Assembly (NCBI RefSeq): GCF_918797505.1
Contig: NC_092800.1
Span: 29,626,263-29,690,262, forward strand
Reading direction: 5' to 3'
Origin: Bemisia tabaci
Lineage: Eukaryota; Arthropoda; Insecta; Hemiptera; Aleyrodidae
Length of the DNA: 64,000 bases
The notes beneath the pieces were generated by a model that was not told the origin of the DNA, made no database searches, and worked only from the letters and a program-made list of their open reading frames with translations. The position numbers and the translations under genes are program-made. Shown piece by piece: positions 33,546 through 44,534 of this stretch. Positions within the stretch are counted from its first letter, which is position 1. Each line of letters opens with the position of its first letter.

Positions 33546-34337
33546 ACGAATGTATCCTTTGGATTATCATCGACGCAATTCAGATTCAATCTTGGCGATT
33601 CGCGCCTGCTTTTCAACAAGGTTGCAAATTTTCAACCCAAAAGGTTTGATCAATGTAAACTCTAAGAAAAATTAACTCAAAAATATTAACCAGTCGTTTA
33701 GGTTACATTTTTGAAAAGTTGAAGGTTCCATGTTTTGAAGGTATGATATGATAGGAAGGTAAAATAAATTATTAAAACTGAAAGTCGGAACTTGAAAAAA
33801 ATGAGTCCCTTTTCATGTTCTTTAAAAAAGGTCTTGTTGGAAAGAAAACTCAATTTAGCAAAAACCCGAGTTGCTATGACATAATATATCGATTGCGTCA
33901 TGAAAACGGAGGGTGATGTACTTTTTTATTTATTTTTTTATTAACAATAATCCGAAGGGTAAAATCGGGCCTACCCTGCATCCCCAATGTCTCTGCATGT
34001 CTGAGGGTGAGACGAAACATGAAAAATAATAATAAAATATAACTTGGGTCACTGGGGACTCGAGCACAGCCCCTCCTCCCATAAGGCCTTGAGAGCCTAT
34101 ACACGGGGGTGGAACGTAATTTATAAATTTTCTCTGGATGATATACCGGTGGTAAAAATGCTGAAGTATTGATTAATTGAATCGTGTTTTTATATCAATC
34201 GGTTGGTTTGATTCAGCTTTTAAGAAGCTGATTTCATTCCTTTTTCATGACTTTCGAATATTTTCTCTCTTTTTTTGGGGGGGGGGGGGGGGAGGAGACG
34301 GCAGACGGCAGGCTCCGGAATAAAATACACTCCTATT
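33546..34337. other. Unassigned stretch
   Basis: Includes a G-run at about 34277-34292. No gene or repeat end recognised. Confidence 0.35.
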
Positions 34338-34415
34338 TGGACGTATTTGTGCTAAAAGGAACTATTTGCATTGGGTTTGTGTGGGACATAGTCCCTTTTA
34401 GCATAAATACGTTCA
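34338..34415. mobile_element. Family L mini-foldback, copy 1
   Basis: A 78-bp palindrome. The left tggacgtatttgtgctaaaa then ggaactat pairs with the right atagtcccttttagcataaa then tacgttca. It is nearly identical in layout to 57500-57577. Confidence 0.8.
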
Positions 34416-35215
34416 ATATTCATTCCGATATTTTTAACGGCGCACTTATTTGTAAAATTGGCATCAGGTTGTTTACGCAGGGTACCATCTCATAGCGCAA
34501 TGATCTTACTAAAATTGATTTTATTGTGGGGCGTTATATTCAAACTTTAAAGTACCAGCGCGGAACCCCAACGATGCAAATATATCTTTATGTGTTTCGT
34601 TGATTTACTTAAGCTGGCTCAGTCAACTTGTTCTGCTCGGTGCGATAGAAATTTTTATGAGGAAGAAATATGGAATCATAGGAGGAGAGAGATATGCGAC
34701 AGTAAAAGAACGATTTTATTTTTCATCTACTTAATGCAATTACTGGATGACTACGCGTCGTTGCGTTTTCCGCGGATGAGTTTACGGTATATTAAATTTC
34801 CGCAGCTCTTAAATTTCCATAAAAAATGATTAGTGAGAAAAACGTGCCAAATTGAAGAGGACGGTAAGGATCAAGATAAATGGTTCATCGCACAATAATG
34901 AAATAGGTATCTCAGCATTATGCATCAACTTATTAATTATAGGTTCTATTTCATAGCAAGATGTACTCTTTAAATACGGTATCTTCAATTAGTGCACCGA
35001 AATATCGATTCTAGGTGAGGCAGCTCACCTAAATCGATTGTTTTATAAACGTTTAAATGGAGGAGAAGCAGTGTTGCCTAATTTCTAGAATCGCCACTGA
35101 TTGCGAAGGGATCATAGCTTGTCCTTCTCGATTGCACACGTGAGTCAGTAGGTGCACAAATGGACCGAGTTTTACAGAGACGCACCAAGTCACAGTTTAG
35201 TAAACAATGGGCAGG
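34416..35215. other. Unassigned AT-rich stretch
   Basis: About 800 bp, nothing recognised beyond a short complementary pair near 35015-35033 (taggtgaggcagctcaccta). Confidence 0.35.
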
Positions 35216-35612
35216 GAGTAGTTTTGAGCTCAACTGCTTGTTAAGTTTCTCCCGGCAAAAATCCCAAGTCAAGAATTATATTTAAACGTGAAAATGGTCG
35301 TTCAAATTTGTCCTCAACGTTAAGTTTTTTGGAGGAGTAATAAGATTTCGAAACTTCTTTCCTAATTTTAAATTTGATGCGAATACTTGTTGGGGTACGT
35401 CAGATCCGATCCAAATGATACTTTATACCAAGTAGAAGATTTCCCGGGGTAAAATTATACGAAAAACATGGATGGGTAAAGATCCCATCTGAAAAATCTT
35501 GAGGGTGGTTTTGAGTTCAACTACTTGTTGAGTTTCTCCCCGCAAAAATTCAAAGTCGAGAATTATATCTGAACGTGAATATGGTTGTTAAAATTTGTTG
35601 TTAAAATTGAGT
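35216..35612 (+). repeat. Local direct repeat pair, about 110-bp units
   Basis: 35216-35325 and 35505-35612 share, in direct order, gttttgag.tcaact.cttgtt.agtttctccc, then gcaaaaat, then aagtc.agaattata, aacgtgaa and atggt.gtt. They differ by scattered substitutions. The 180-bp spacer is unrelated to what precedes the first unit. Confidence 0.7.
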
Positions 35613-36370
35613 CAAAAGGAATTGTATACGATGCTGTTTCAGTAGTTTACATTGAATAAATATTTATATTAAAAAAAAAAAGAGTCTTCGTGAGGTCCTG
35701 TCCTCTCCGTCCGCGATTCGACAACCTTGTCTAGTTGCTCGATCCGTTTTCAGAGCGAACAAACATTGCGGCGATGGCGAAGCTCAGACGAACGTGTTCG
35801 CTTGTTTACCCAATTCGGTACCGTTTGCGGCTCCGGGAGCTTTTAAGAAACTTTGAGTTGCGTCTTAAGGGTGTCAGGGTGGGAGGGAGGGGATCTCAAC
35901 CGCAAACGTGTTACTTCTCCTCGTAATTACGCGCGCCTCCATGTATCCCTGGCTTCGCCTCAAAGTTCGGCAACATATTTTCGTCTTTGTAGGCAAAGAA
36001 AGTTGCTAAATGAAGATAATCCAACAACTTAACCGTGTGTGACTGTATTTCCAATCAGACCGTTCCGGCTCTTTTAAACATGGCTGAGAATTTTGTGCAT
36101 CGTTTGGGCATTGATGCCGTTTTTAATGCAAAATGTATTGTTAAAAATCTCCGTATGAAGTCTTCGGGCTGATTAATTGGTAGACAAAGCTACAGACAAA
36201 GAAGACTTGGGGCAAATGAAGCGATCCTTTTGGCGGAAGCGCGTGTGGTTGCGGTGGACAAAGGTGGTAAGTGACAGACTAACTAACGGCAACCGACAAG
36301 AGACCTTTAGTCAGTCCATCATTTTCTCCCTTATTCCAAAGTTTTGTATAAACGGAGTTATAAGCTTTTA
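35613..36370. other. Unassigned stretch
   Basis: An A-run lies at about 35671-35681. The segment 35680-35930 is less AT-rich with short frames of no recognised family. Nothing else seen. Confidence 0.35.
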
Positions 36371-36415
36371 AAGTTTCCAAATGTCCGATCTCTCCTATTG
36401 ACTCGATTCACCGTG
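36371..36415 (-). mobile_element. Solo terminal fragment of family T (Transib-like)
   Basis: Reads aagtttccaaatgtccgatc then tctcctattgactcgattca then ccgtg. This is the reverse complement of the first 45 bp or so of the T elements at 43997 and 47829. The other end is missing, so this is a truncated relic. Confidence 0.6.
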
Positions 36416-36540
36416 GGGCGGTGTGCGGTGTGCCTCAGTGATTAATGTCCAAAATGTGTCTAATTTTTGCATGAGATCAGAGGAAAGGCTGGAGAAATGT
36501 TCAGTTACAAATGCTCAAAACTCCTGGTAAAAATAAAATT

Positions 36541-36766
36541 CACTGGGAAAAAACACATTGGATCTAGAGTCCAGACTCTTAAAAACATCGAAAACAAAAA
36601 ATACTCTTGATTCAATCGGATTTTTGATTAAATCGAGAACCAAGCCTCTTCATTTGAGCGGATTCCCTTTTGATTTAAGCTTAAATCTGATTGAATCAAG
36701 AGTATTTTTTCTTGTCAATGTTATCAAGAGTATGGACTCTAGATCCAATAACTTTTTTTCCCAGTG
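36541..36766. mobile_element. CAC-N-G element, family D copy 3
   Basis: A 226-bp foldback starting cactgggaaaaaacacattg and ending actttttttcccagtg. It is flanked by tt (36539-36540) and tt (36767-36768). Inner arms tctagagtccagactcttaa and caagagtatggactctaga pair, as do atactcttgattcaatcgga and its complement. The three frames across it are incidental. Confidence 0.85.
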
Positions 36767-37193
36767 TTTTCTACGGTAAATTGAGCAACATTGACATGAA
36801 CTTACGTTATTTCGAGTGGAAAACGACAAATTTAGCGCTGACGATGCCGCCTTTTTGGAAAGCGCTCTGTCGGATTTTACCCAACGACGAGGAATTTTCG
36901 GCGGGACATTGAAAAGGAGGATCGACACCGGGCGGAGCGGAGGGGATGAAAGGCAGCGAAGTCATTTTTCTCGGGGCCTTTGATTGAATCGGAGATTCCG
37001 GAGGAGGCTGAAAGGGCGCATGGTGCAGGGTAGCGAGCGGACAAAACTCCCTCGCGGAGGGATTTATTGGCAATGCTGATGGGGCCAATCTATCATTATT
37101 CCGGGGCAATCTATACTGAAAATATGTGTTCTTGGTCCCCGACGTGCTCTCCGCAACTCCAAATTCGGGCTCATCCCTAATCCAAAGTCCATT
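36767..37193. other. Unassigned, moderately GC-rich stretch
   Basis: About 430 bp. A 100-codon minus frame (36807-37109) rich in Pro and Ala has no recognised motif. I do not call it. Confidence 0.35.
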
Positions 37194-37340
37194 CTGCCGC
37201 GCTAAGTAAAAATGTCGTATGAGCGTCCAAATGTTGCCAAATTTCCACTTAGAAAATTTGTGTTTTTGAGGATAGTTAGGAATATTTTTCCTTGAAATTT
37301 TCGGAAATTCGAGATCAAATTACGAACAAAACGCCGACCG
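37194..37340. mobile_element. Family A TIR element, copy 8, left half only
   Basis: Starts ctgccgcgctaagtaaaaat and keeps the left interior (tgttgccaaatttccactta, gaaattttcggaaattcgag, caaattacgaacaaaac). At about 37341 it is replaced by family B2 sequence. The right half of A is not found further on. Confidence 0.75.
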
Positions 37341-37470
37341 CTGCTGACCGCACTATGTTTAACGCGATGCGTGAAGTATTCATGCAGTCTTGTAGGCGCT
37401 AATATGTGTTACATGCCGACCGCCTGCCGCCGAGGGTTTCTACTTTTCATCTCAAGTCCTCGTCATCATT
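37341..37470 (+). mobile_element. Family B2 fragment joined to family A copy 8
   Basis: Reads gccgaccgctgctgaccgca, then gcgtgaagtattcatgcagt, cttgtaggcgctaatatgtg and gccgagggtttctacttttc. It is collinear with the last unit and the start of the tail of 51462-52138. It contains one core unit. Confidence 0.7.
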
Positions 37471-38270
37471 CATCGTCATCAACAACTTTTATTTATATCT
37501 ACTATAAGTAGTATCATTATAGTATTGTCGTGGGAACGGAGTTCCCCATGATATTACAATCGTTCCGTTGCTTTCGCTATGGGATTCCCTATACCTCTGC
37601 GACCTTGAGCGTTTCGCCCAGTCTCCGATTTTTGGTAGATTTTCCGATGTATCAAAAACCGTTGTATTTTTTAGCCAATCATGTCTCTACGTCAAGTTGT
37701 GTTGATGTCTAAAATTCGCTTTCAGCGAGTTTTTTTTCCACTTTGAGATGTCGTGTCTGACTGGTAAATCTGCGCAGAACCACGAAGTTCCGTTTTTAGG
37801 CAAATTCTTTTTTTTGGGAGGTTTTCATTGGCTATTTTTCGCCATCAGTTTTCTGTTCGTTGGTGCAAAAGATCGCCTACCTCGTTGCTCTTGAGAAGCC
37901 GCCATTATCCCACCTCAAATTTTAAACATAGATATAAAGAAATAATAACCATCGTACAAGGTGGAAAATTGCTCTGGAGGACCCGTTACGGATATATGAG
38001 CCAAAATCAGAACTCGATTGATGGATTTAATCCATGAATACAGAAATATTGCCTCAGCTTACTGCCGCGATCGCAAATGCATGGTGTGATGAACCTTGTG
38101 ACATATGACAGCATAGGTAAACAATGTCTCACAGAGTAATACGGTTAATCCGTTGTCTCTTAGGACGCCAGTGGCCGAACTGTCGAAATCTCAAGGACGT
38201 CTTTTGTGAAGCCCCGCTCAGCGTCCGAGATCACTTAACTGTTCTCTTTTTCTCCGTCATCATCCGAGTG
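37471..38270. other. Unassigned stretch
   Basis: About 800 bp, three short plus frames without recognisable motifs. Nothing else seen. Confidence 0.35.
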
Positions 38271-38357
38271 GTGAGGTAGCTCAGTTAGCCACTGTTCTGA
38301 TTCTGGGAGAGCGTCACTTTTTGTGCGAGCGGGGGTTCGAATCTCGTAGGGGACAGC
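38271..38357 (+). ncRNA. tRNA-like sequence, possible tRNA-derived SINE head
   Basis: Contains a good pol III A-box-like word (gtagctcagttagc, about 38277) and a good B-box-like word (gggggttcgaatctc, about 38331), about 55 bp apart. The acceptor and T stems do not pair well, so a working tRNA is unlikely. A tRNA pseudogene or the promoter part of a SINE fits better. Only one copy is in this window and no A-tail is obvious. Confidence 0.45.
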
Positions 38358-38489
38358 TAATTTTTACTGGTTGTATTGAATGTGTTAGACCAATCATCTA
38401 ACAATAATTAATACTTGGCAACTTAGGAAGCACATAGGTTTCTACGATGCGTATTCGGGCATATGTGGAGAGTAAAAATATCATACGTA

Positions 38490-39455
38490 GGGTGTCCCAA
38501 AAGTACCGGGACTGGTTCTGTAACTTCAAAAGTAAGATAGATACAGACATGATTTTGGTCTCATTTTAAAGATCAACTCAATACTTATCGATTAAAACCA
38601 AGATCAGCTCAATCGAATAAAAATTGACCGAGTTATGACAATTTGAAATTAGTGAGGAAAGTTTACTCCTACGGTTTTTAGGAAGATTTTTCGCTTACCA
38701 GGATTCAAAAAGTAAATATTCGTATCCACTTTCCTCCGAATCTTCCATAACTTCCTTTTGCTTTTCAAAGTACCGTCCATCAAACCGGATGCACTTTTTC
38801 ATGCGCTCTTGCCACTTATCCAACATTGTTTACCTGAATTCTTCCTCTGGGATGGAGTTGAAAAAGTTTTGAATTGCATTCTGGATTTCGGTCTTCGATA
38901 CGAATCTTCGTCCGCGAAGCTCCTTTTTAAGCGTAGGAAACATCCAAAAATCACATGGAGCCAAGTCAGGGCTATAAGGGGGATGAGGGATTGTTTCAAC
39001 TCCATTTTTACTCATAAATTCACGTGTTAAGCTCGATGTGTGAGGCCGCGCGCGCATTGTCTTGATGGAGTATCCACGAAGCTTTCAAGTCCGACCGTGT
39101 CCGGGAAATGTGCATTCTCAACTCCTTTAGCACTTTGCAATAATACGCACTGTCAACTGTTGTGTTTGATGGTACAAAATGTTGATAAATGACACCTCGA
39201 AAATAAAAAAACACAATAAGCATCACTTTATCGGCCGACTTTTCGATTTACGGCGATGAAGAATCTTCCTTAAAAACCGTAGGCGTAAACTTTCCTCGCT
39301 GATTTCAAATTGCCATAACTCGGTCAATTTTTTATCCGATTGAGCTGATCTTGGTTTTAATCGATGGGTATTGAGTTGATCTTTAAAATGAGATCAAGAT
39401 CATGTCTGTATCTATCTTACTTTCGAAGTTACAGAACAAGTTTTTTGGGATACCT
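38490..39455 (-). mobile_element. Mariner-family transposon remnant with about 200-bp TIRs
   Basis: The left TIR (38490-38691) starts gggtgtcccaaaagtaccgg. The right TIR (39262-39455) ends in ttttttgggatacct, and both are flanked by ta. Inner TIR landmarks pair throughout: gttctgtaac with gttacagaac, gatagatacagacatgattt with its counterpart, ttgaccgagttatgacaatt with aattgccataactcggtcaa. At 966 bp it is shorter than a full mariner (about 1.3 kb) because the N-terminal half of the transposase gene is missing. Confidence 0.92.
38695..39262 (-). pseudogene. Broken mariner (DD34D) transposase, C-terminal half
   Basis: On the minus strand the catalytic block runs from a Lys-Val-Met-Leu-Ile-Val-Phe-Phe segment through Ile-Leu-His-Gln-Asp-Asn-Ala-Arg (second catalytic Asp) to Tyr-Ser-Pro-Asp-Leu-Ala-Pro-Cys-Asp-Phe-Trp (third catalytic Asp). 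Allowing for a small insertion near 39048-39055 that shifts the frame, 34 residues separate the two Asp. That is the mariner DD34D signature. The DNA-binding helix-turn-helix region and the first Asp are absent. There are also in-frame stops near 39247 and 38833. The C-terminal tail reads on to the stop at 38695-38697. Non-functional. Confidence 0.92.
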
Positions 39456-41267
39456 TATGTATACTTTACGCCGAAAAAGCGAACCTGAAACTTAAATGCG
39501 TTAACTTCCTAAAACCATATATAATCCAACGAAAATAAATAATTGGTACATAACAGCTTTCTTGTATGCAAAGAAAATAATTAAAAATGTTAAAAAAGAG
39601 ATGTCAACCCAAAATTACATAGCCCCTTCAATTCAGAAGATACTACAAACGAACTGTACCTTAACATTTTCATATCCCAGAAGCTAACGTTCCCATGACG
39701 AATATTGCCATCGCTAGCGATTGCAAAATCCAACTTGTATTATTTATAATTTATAATTTAATATTTTAGTCTATCAGTTTAGTTAGAAAGTAACTCATTT
39801 TTATTATTAACAATAATATACATCTACTTTGGTTTTAACTAAAATTTTACGAAGACACATGAAGTTCTTAATTATTAAGCCGAAATTAAATGTTATTAAA
39901 CTGTTAAAAATTGTTAAAAACTGTTAAAAATTTATAAATTTTTTACTTCTGCACAACTTTAAGATAAAAACCATCTAGTTTATTTTATAATTGCAACTTA
40001 TATGTTTTGTTAAACTCTTATCCTAGGTATAAAGTAATATAGTTGGTAATATTTAAGTGCTGTACAAGATTTTTAGAATGCCTATAAATTTCTATAAATT
40101 TTACTGAACCGATTCATATTTTCAAAAACGTAATTTTTTAAAAAAATATTATATAACCTTTGAAACCGTCATAAAATTGGAATTTCTGAAACACCAAATC
40201 ATTTCTGAAAGTTGGGCTTGCTCTATCGAGAGGCAACGTCCGTTTTAATTATTGTTTTCGTTTTAAAAATCTCAAGATCCCCACGTTCAAAAAGTAATTT
40301 GACGATATTTATCGATAACGGCATATTACAAGTATTTACACAAATTGACGATTTTAAATACTTAATCAGAGTCAGTTACATAATTTGCATCATGTCCAAT
40401 TTTCTCATCTTACTACGCTAAGAGGCATGGAGTGCCAAATTGTTCAACAAATGTGATGCAATGAGTATTGCGTAGGACAATCCTCACCGATGGATTATCT
40501 CGGCGATAATACGTATTACAAGGCACTTCAAAACAGTTTCTCGCAGTTGATGGACAATAAAGTAATACACACAAGCATATTTTTGGAGTTTTATCGGCAG
40601 AAAGTTGTATAACGTTGAATATGGAGTTTTCTGTCGAGAAGAGGGAGAAATCCCTCTGACTTTCAGAGACCCTCTTGAGATTTCTGCTTGTCCTGACTTT
40701 AAAATCCACATTTGAGGATTAATTCACTATAAAAATTAGTTCTTATATCCTACACTATAAAGTAAAATCATAGGAGTACCGCGTAACGTATGCCTAACGT
40801 CTGAGGCGCGAAGCGTTTCGTATAGGGTTAAGCCGCGAAGCGGTGAGGGGACGTGCCCCTTGCAAAGACAAAAAATACACCAGTAAAAAAAATATTAATT
40901 GGTCATTAGCTATTCAAAAAAAGAGCAAAACGTGCGCTAATTACTCCAGTTTAAAAGATAAGAAAAATAATTTTCTCGTCACATATGGGAAAGAAATTTT
41001 TTTCTGAAAACTACTTGTTCTGAACTGTGAATTTTAAACTGTCATAACTTTCTTTGGATTTAACATGTTTTGACGTTTGTGGTATAAATATGTCTAGGAA
41101 AATACAAAGACCAATAATAGAAATTTACAAGCATTCACTGGTGATACTCAATGAAAGAAGATTAGTGTTTAATTTTATTGAATCAAATTTTTGTGTGGAA
41201 AAGGTGAGTTCAGAATGTAATTATGACGCCTTCGACCAAATTCAATATCTTGTTTTAATCAAAGGTC
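39456..41267. other. Unassigned, very AT-rich stretch
   Basis: About 1.8 kb. It includes reiterated ctgttaaaaatt words near 39895-39945. A 98-codon minus frame (40413-40709) and a 76-codon plus frame (41054-41284) have no recognised family. A short GC-richer patch at 40780-40865 (gaggcgcgaagcg, gccgcgaagcggtgagggg) has a bacterial-looking inverted word but no gene. Confidence 0.4.
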
Positions 41268-41825
41268 AATTGGACCGCATTTAGCAGAAAGGAATCAAGC
41301 CACATCAGCAATTGCCTTTCAGGTGATTCGATGGACGTCATATTTTGTGTCAGAACGGCATGCGATATATCGCATCAATTGGTTCCATTTTTTCAGCTAC
41401 TCGTCATTTTTCTCAAATTTTGAGATCGCAATTCTGTTGTCAGGAGACTAAAGCACTCACTTGCCAATTTTAACAGAGAAATTCAACGTAATAAAGGCGT
41501 GTTTTTTTTAGAGAGAAAATATCGCATTCGAGTGCAGTTTCGATATCAGTACCGAATGCGATGTTTTCTCTCTGAAAAAACCTCGCCTTTATTACGTTGA
41601 ATTTCTCTGTTAAAATTGGTATTGGTAAGTGAGTGCTTTAGTCTCCTGACAACAGAATTGCGATCTCAAAATTGGAGAAAAATGACGAGTAGCTGAAAAA
41701 ATGGAACCAATTGATGCGATATATCGCATGCCGTTCTGACACAAAATATGGCGTCCATCGAATCACCTTAAATTTGGTGATAGCTGATGTGGCTTGGTTC
41801 TTTTCTGCTTAGCGCGGTCCAATTT
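41268..41825. mobile_element. 558-bp near-perfect palindrome (family O)
   Basis: Outer arms aattggaccgcatttagcag and ctgcttagcgcggtccaatt pair, as do aagccacatcag and ctgatgtggctt, tgtcagaacggcatgcgata with its complement, and gtctcctgacaacagaattg with its complement. The axis is near 41546 between ctctagagagaaaata-type and tattttctctc-type words. A 13-bp extra segment (aatttggtgatag) interrupts the right arm only. No coding content. Confidence 0.9.
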
Positions 41826-42445
41826 CACCCTTATATCTTAAAGAATACGCGCAGAGCCCACCCTCCAAAATTAAATATCTTACATCTCGTTGTAATACTC
41901 CAATCTCCCTCGCAAGAAAATCTGATCGCCGGATCACCATAAGGTGCATTCACCGAGATAGTGACCCATAAAACGCTTGCCGAAATCATGAGCGGCGTTA
42001 ATTACCGCGCCCGGCTGCTCGCACAATTTGCAATGCTCATTTACACGCCTAATGGTCCACCGATTTATCTTCCGGGATCTCACCGCTGTTGCCATTTCAG
42101 ACACAAAAATCTCATTTATCAAACGGAATTTCGTCGAATCGCTGCACAGCTTAACAGCACTGAGTTATCTTGAACGAGCATGCTTGTAAAATGGTCTTCT
42201 GTTTCGGAGTAAATGCCGATGATTCAGCCCAAGATAAAATGTTTTCTCGAACGTTATGGCAACGCTGCTAACCTGTGCAGTGAATCGCAGCCGTTGCGGG
42301 GACAGATTACTGTTTTATATTTTATCCCGTTTCGACTCCCAAGATGCTACAGTTTTCAAATTATCAACGACCTTGAGCGAGCGTCTTGTTTTTTGAAAAT
42401 GTTGAAGTCTGGAAATCAAATGAGTTTTAATAGGTCGGTTGCATC
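41826..42445. other. Unassigned stretch
   Basis: About 620 bp with a 104-codon plus frame (42213-42527) that runs into B2 and a 70-codon one. No recognised motif. Confidence 0.35.
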
Positions 42446-43012
42446 CAGGGCCGGATTTAGGCGGTGGCCACATGGGCCGCGGCCCATGGCGGCAAATTTT
42501 GCAATTTTTTTTAATGTAGGTGTATAAAAAAAATTGGACTCAAAATAAAATCACAAACGAGAAAAGGCGACAAAATCTCTCATTTCTTGAGAGTGAAGTA
42601 ATTTCTAATTTTGTCGTGTTGCGGTGATACAAGAGACCGAACTTTTAATTAGGCCAGATGAGGGAAAAACCAAGCATCGCAGAGAGCAATGATGACGAGG
42701 ACTTGAGATGAAAAGCAGAAACCCTCGGCGGCCAGCGGTCGGCAAGTAATACATATTAGCGCCTACAAGACTGCATGAATACTTCACGCATCGCGTCAAA
42801 CACAGTGCGGTCCGCAGCGGTCGGCGCCGCGGCGTGAAGCGCATAGCGCCTACAAGATTACATGAATACTTCACGCATTGCGCCAAACACAGCACGGTCA
42901 ACGTGGCGCGGTCGCGGTGGCGGACGTTAAACTTATAATGCCACATTTATGTTTGTTCTTTCATAGTTTTTTCGTTTATTTCTTATAAATGGAAGGCTTT
43001 GTCCACATAGAG
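42446..43012 (-). mobile_element. Family B2 element, copy 1 (inverted)
   Basis: Begins with cagggccggatttaggcggt then ggccacatgggccgcggccc, itself a small palindrome (ggccacatgggccgcggcccatg), then a tail with ctcatttcttgagag. Then come two core units (tacaagactgcatgaatact then tcacgca) and an outer end ttataaatggaaggctttgt then ccacatagagat. It matches 51462-52138 in reverse. The cagg start is reminiscent of hAT-type termini, but no matching opposite TIR was found. Confidence 0.75.
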
Positions 43013-43557
43013 ATAGGTTTACGGAACTTAACTTTCGCGCAAAGTTCCGTGAACTTCTGCTAGTTGTGTTGACGGGACTTTCGCAAAAAATGTGAACCGC
43101 AAACGAGTTATATAATTGCTGACTTAAACCGTCAATATGTACAACCCCAAGCTATTCTCACGAGGTCCCGAATGACTTTATCTTTGTACTTTAAACATTG
43201 TTGTTCTCTCATCAATAAAATGTTTTGACGTTATTAACCTTTGAGCTTTTTGTCAAACCTTCTCAAAGGATCTATGTTTATTTGAATTCTTAAGTGTTTA
43301 TGCGTTCATAAAATGAGCTTGTTAGCGTTGCTATTCCTCTCATCATATTTTCTTTCACTTCCAGGATTACACCATTCCGTGACATATTACTTCAACTTTA
43401 CTCAAAGTTTTCCCTCTTTGAGAAAAAAAATGATGTGATATAAAATACTACCGGTTTCCGTGAGACTTTCTGATTTTTTTTAAAAAAGTAATTGCTGATA
43501 GGATAAGAACATTAGAGTAGGCCGAAAATTGACCCTCAAAATTACCCTTGCCTTTTA
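43013..43557. other. Unassigned stretch with a solo family W end
   Basis: At 43096-43140 the sequence aacgagttatataattgctg then acttaaaccgtcaatatgt matches the right terminus of the W element at 60140-60404. The rest is unrecognised. Confidence 0.45.
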
Positions 43558-43812
43558 CTGCCGTGCTAAGGAAAAACGCCGTATGAACATTTAAAAGATA
43601 CCAATTTTCCCTCTCTTTAATGTGTATTTTTGAGGAAAGTTATGAATATCTTTCCTTTAAATTTTCAGAAACTTTAGGTTAAATTTCGAACAAGATTATC
43701 TGAAAAATTGGAAGAAAAATATTCACGCATTTTCCCGAAAATTCGTAATTTACCATAAAGAAAATATGGCAACGCCTGAAGGTTTAAACGGCGTTTTTAC
43801 TCAGCACGGCAG
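43558..43812. mobile_element. Family A TIR element, copy 9 (best preserved)
   Basis: Starts ctgccgtgctaaggaaaaac then gccgtatgaac and ends acggcgtttttactcagcac then ggcag, so the TIRs pair over about 25 bp. Subterminal blocks ttttcagaaactttaggtta and atggcaacgcctgaaggttt complete the family pattern. Length 255 bp. A useful reference copy. Flanks ttta and tttc differ by one base. Confidence 0.85.
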
Positions 43813-43996
43813 TTTCGTCAAAATAGGCCTCGATGAACACCCAACCCAATGGAAACACTTAAGGGGTCTAGGCTGATCCGCAGAAATGTTTGCGGAACTT
43901 CAACACCTCACGAAGGAATCGAGTCACGCAAGCCGAAGCGCGAGCTAGGCGCCACGCGAGGCGAAGATGCTCGCATTTTGTCACCTGTTGGCGTCG
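43813..43996. other. Spacer between A copy 9 and T copy 1
   Basis: About 180 bp. GC content rises towards the T element, where the 5-bp duplication lies at 43992-43996. No gene recognised. Confidence 0.4.
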
Positions 43997-44230
43997 CACA
44001 GTGGATCAAGTCAATAGGAGAGGTCGGACAAAATTCGGAAACTTTAAACGCGTATAACTCCGATTATACAAAACTTTGAGTTTCTAAAAGTGGTTCCATT
44101 GGTTTTCTCGTAAAATTTTCTTCTAGAAGCACCCTTTGAAATTGAAAATGTGACGAAATAAACATCAAAATTTCCAGTTTTATTAAAAAAATTCATGTCC
44201 AACCTCTTCTATTAAATCGTTCCACCGTGC
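43997..44230. mobile_element. Family T, Transib-like TIR element, copy 1 (uninterrupted)
   Basis: A 234-bp element flanked by exact cgtcg duplications (43992-43996 and 44231-44235). The left end is cacagtggatcaagtcaata then ggagaggtcgg then acaaaattc. The right end, read inward, is cacggtggaacgatttaata then gaagaggttgg then acatgaatt. Heptamer cacagtg is identical to the V(D)J recombination signal heptamer, followed after 24 bp by an acaaaa word. Transib elements are known for cac-type RSS-like ends and 5-bp GC-rich target duplications. Assignment to Transib is inference; there is no transposase. Confidence 0.75.
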
Positions 44231-44534
44231 GTCGCGGCGCTGCTAGACGCGTGCCGCGATGTTATCTCCGATGCGATGCCTGATTGATAGCGATGAGTTG
44301 CTCTTGCCTCACGCCTCGCGCCGAGAAAAACGACGCGTTTCAGAGAATCGGACATCAATTATTCAAAGACCCGGCGCGTCGATTCCTAATAGCTCATTAG
44401 CTTTAGTTTTAAAGTTTAAACGGAGGTTTTGATTGATTTTATCCCGGGCTCCCTTCCGGCAGCAAACGGAGTGAGACAAGTTGAGAGAACGAGCGGGATC
44501 GTGGGTGAGGTAGACGTAATTGAACGGATTTAAA
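44231..44534. other. Unassigned stretch right of T copy 1
   Basis: About 300 bp, moderately GC-rich at first (ggcgctgctagacgcgtgcc). No gene or repeat recognised. Confidence 0.35.

Noticed and set aside
40780..40865. GC-richer patch with gccgcgaagcgg, resembling a bacterial insertion
   Set aside because: No gene, no repeat ends and too short to support transfer.
41054..41284. 76-codon plus frame as a possible conserved small protein
   Set aside because: No family resemblance, and it ends inside the left arm of the 558-bp palindrome.
42446..42480. hAT-type terminus suggested by cagggccgg
   Set aside because: The opposite end of the element does not carry a matching inverted terminus and no 8-bp duplication was found, so the class is left open.
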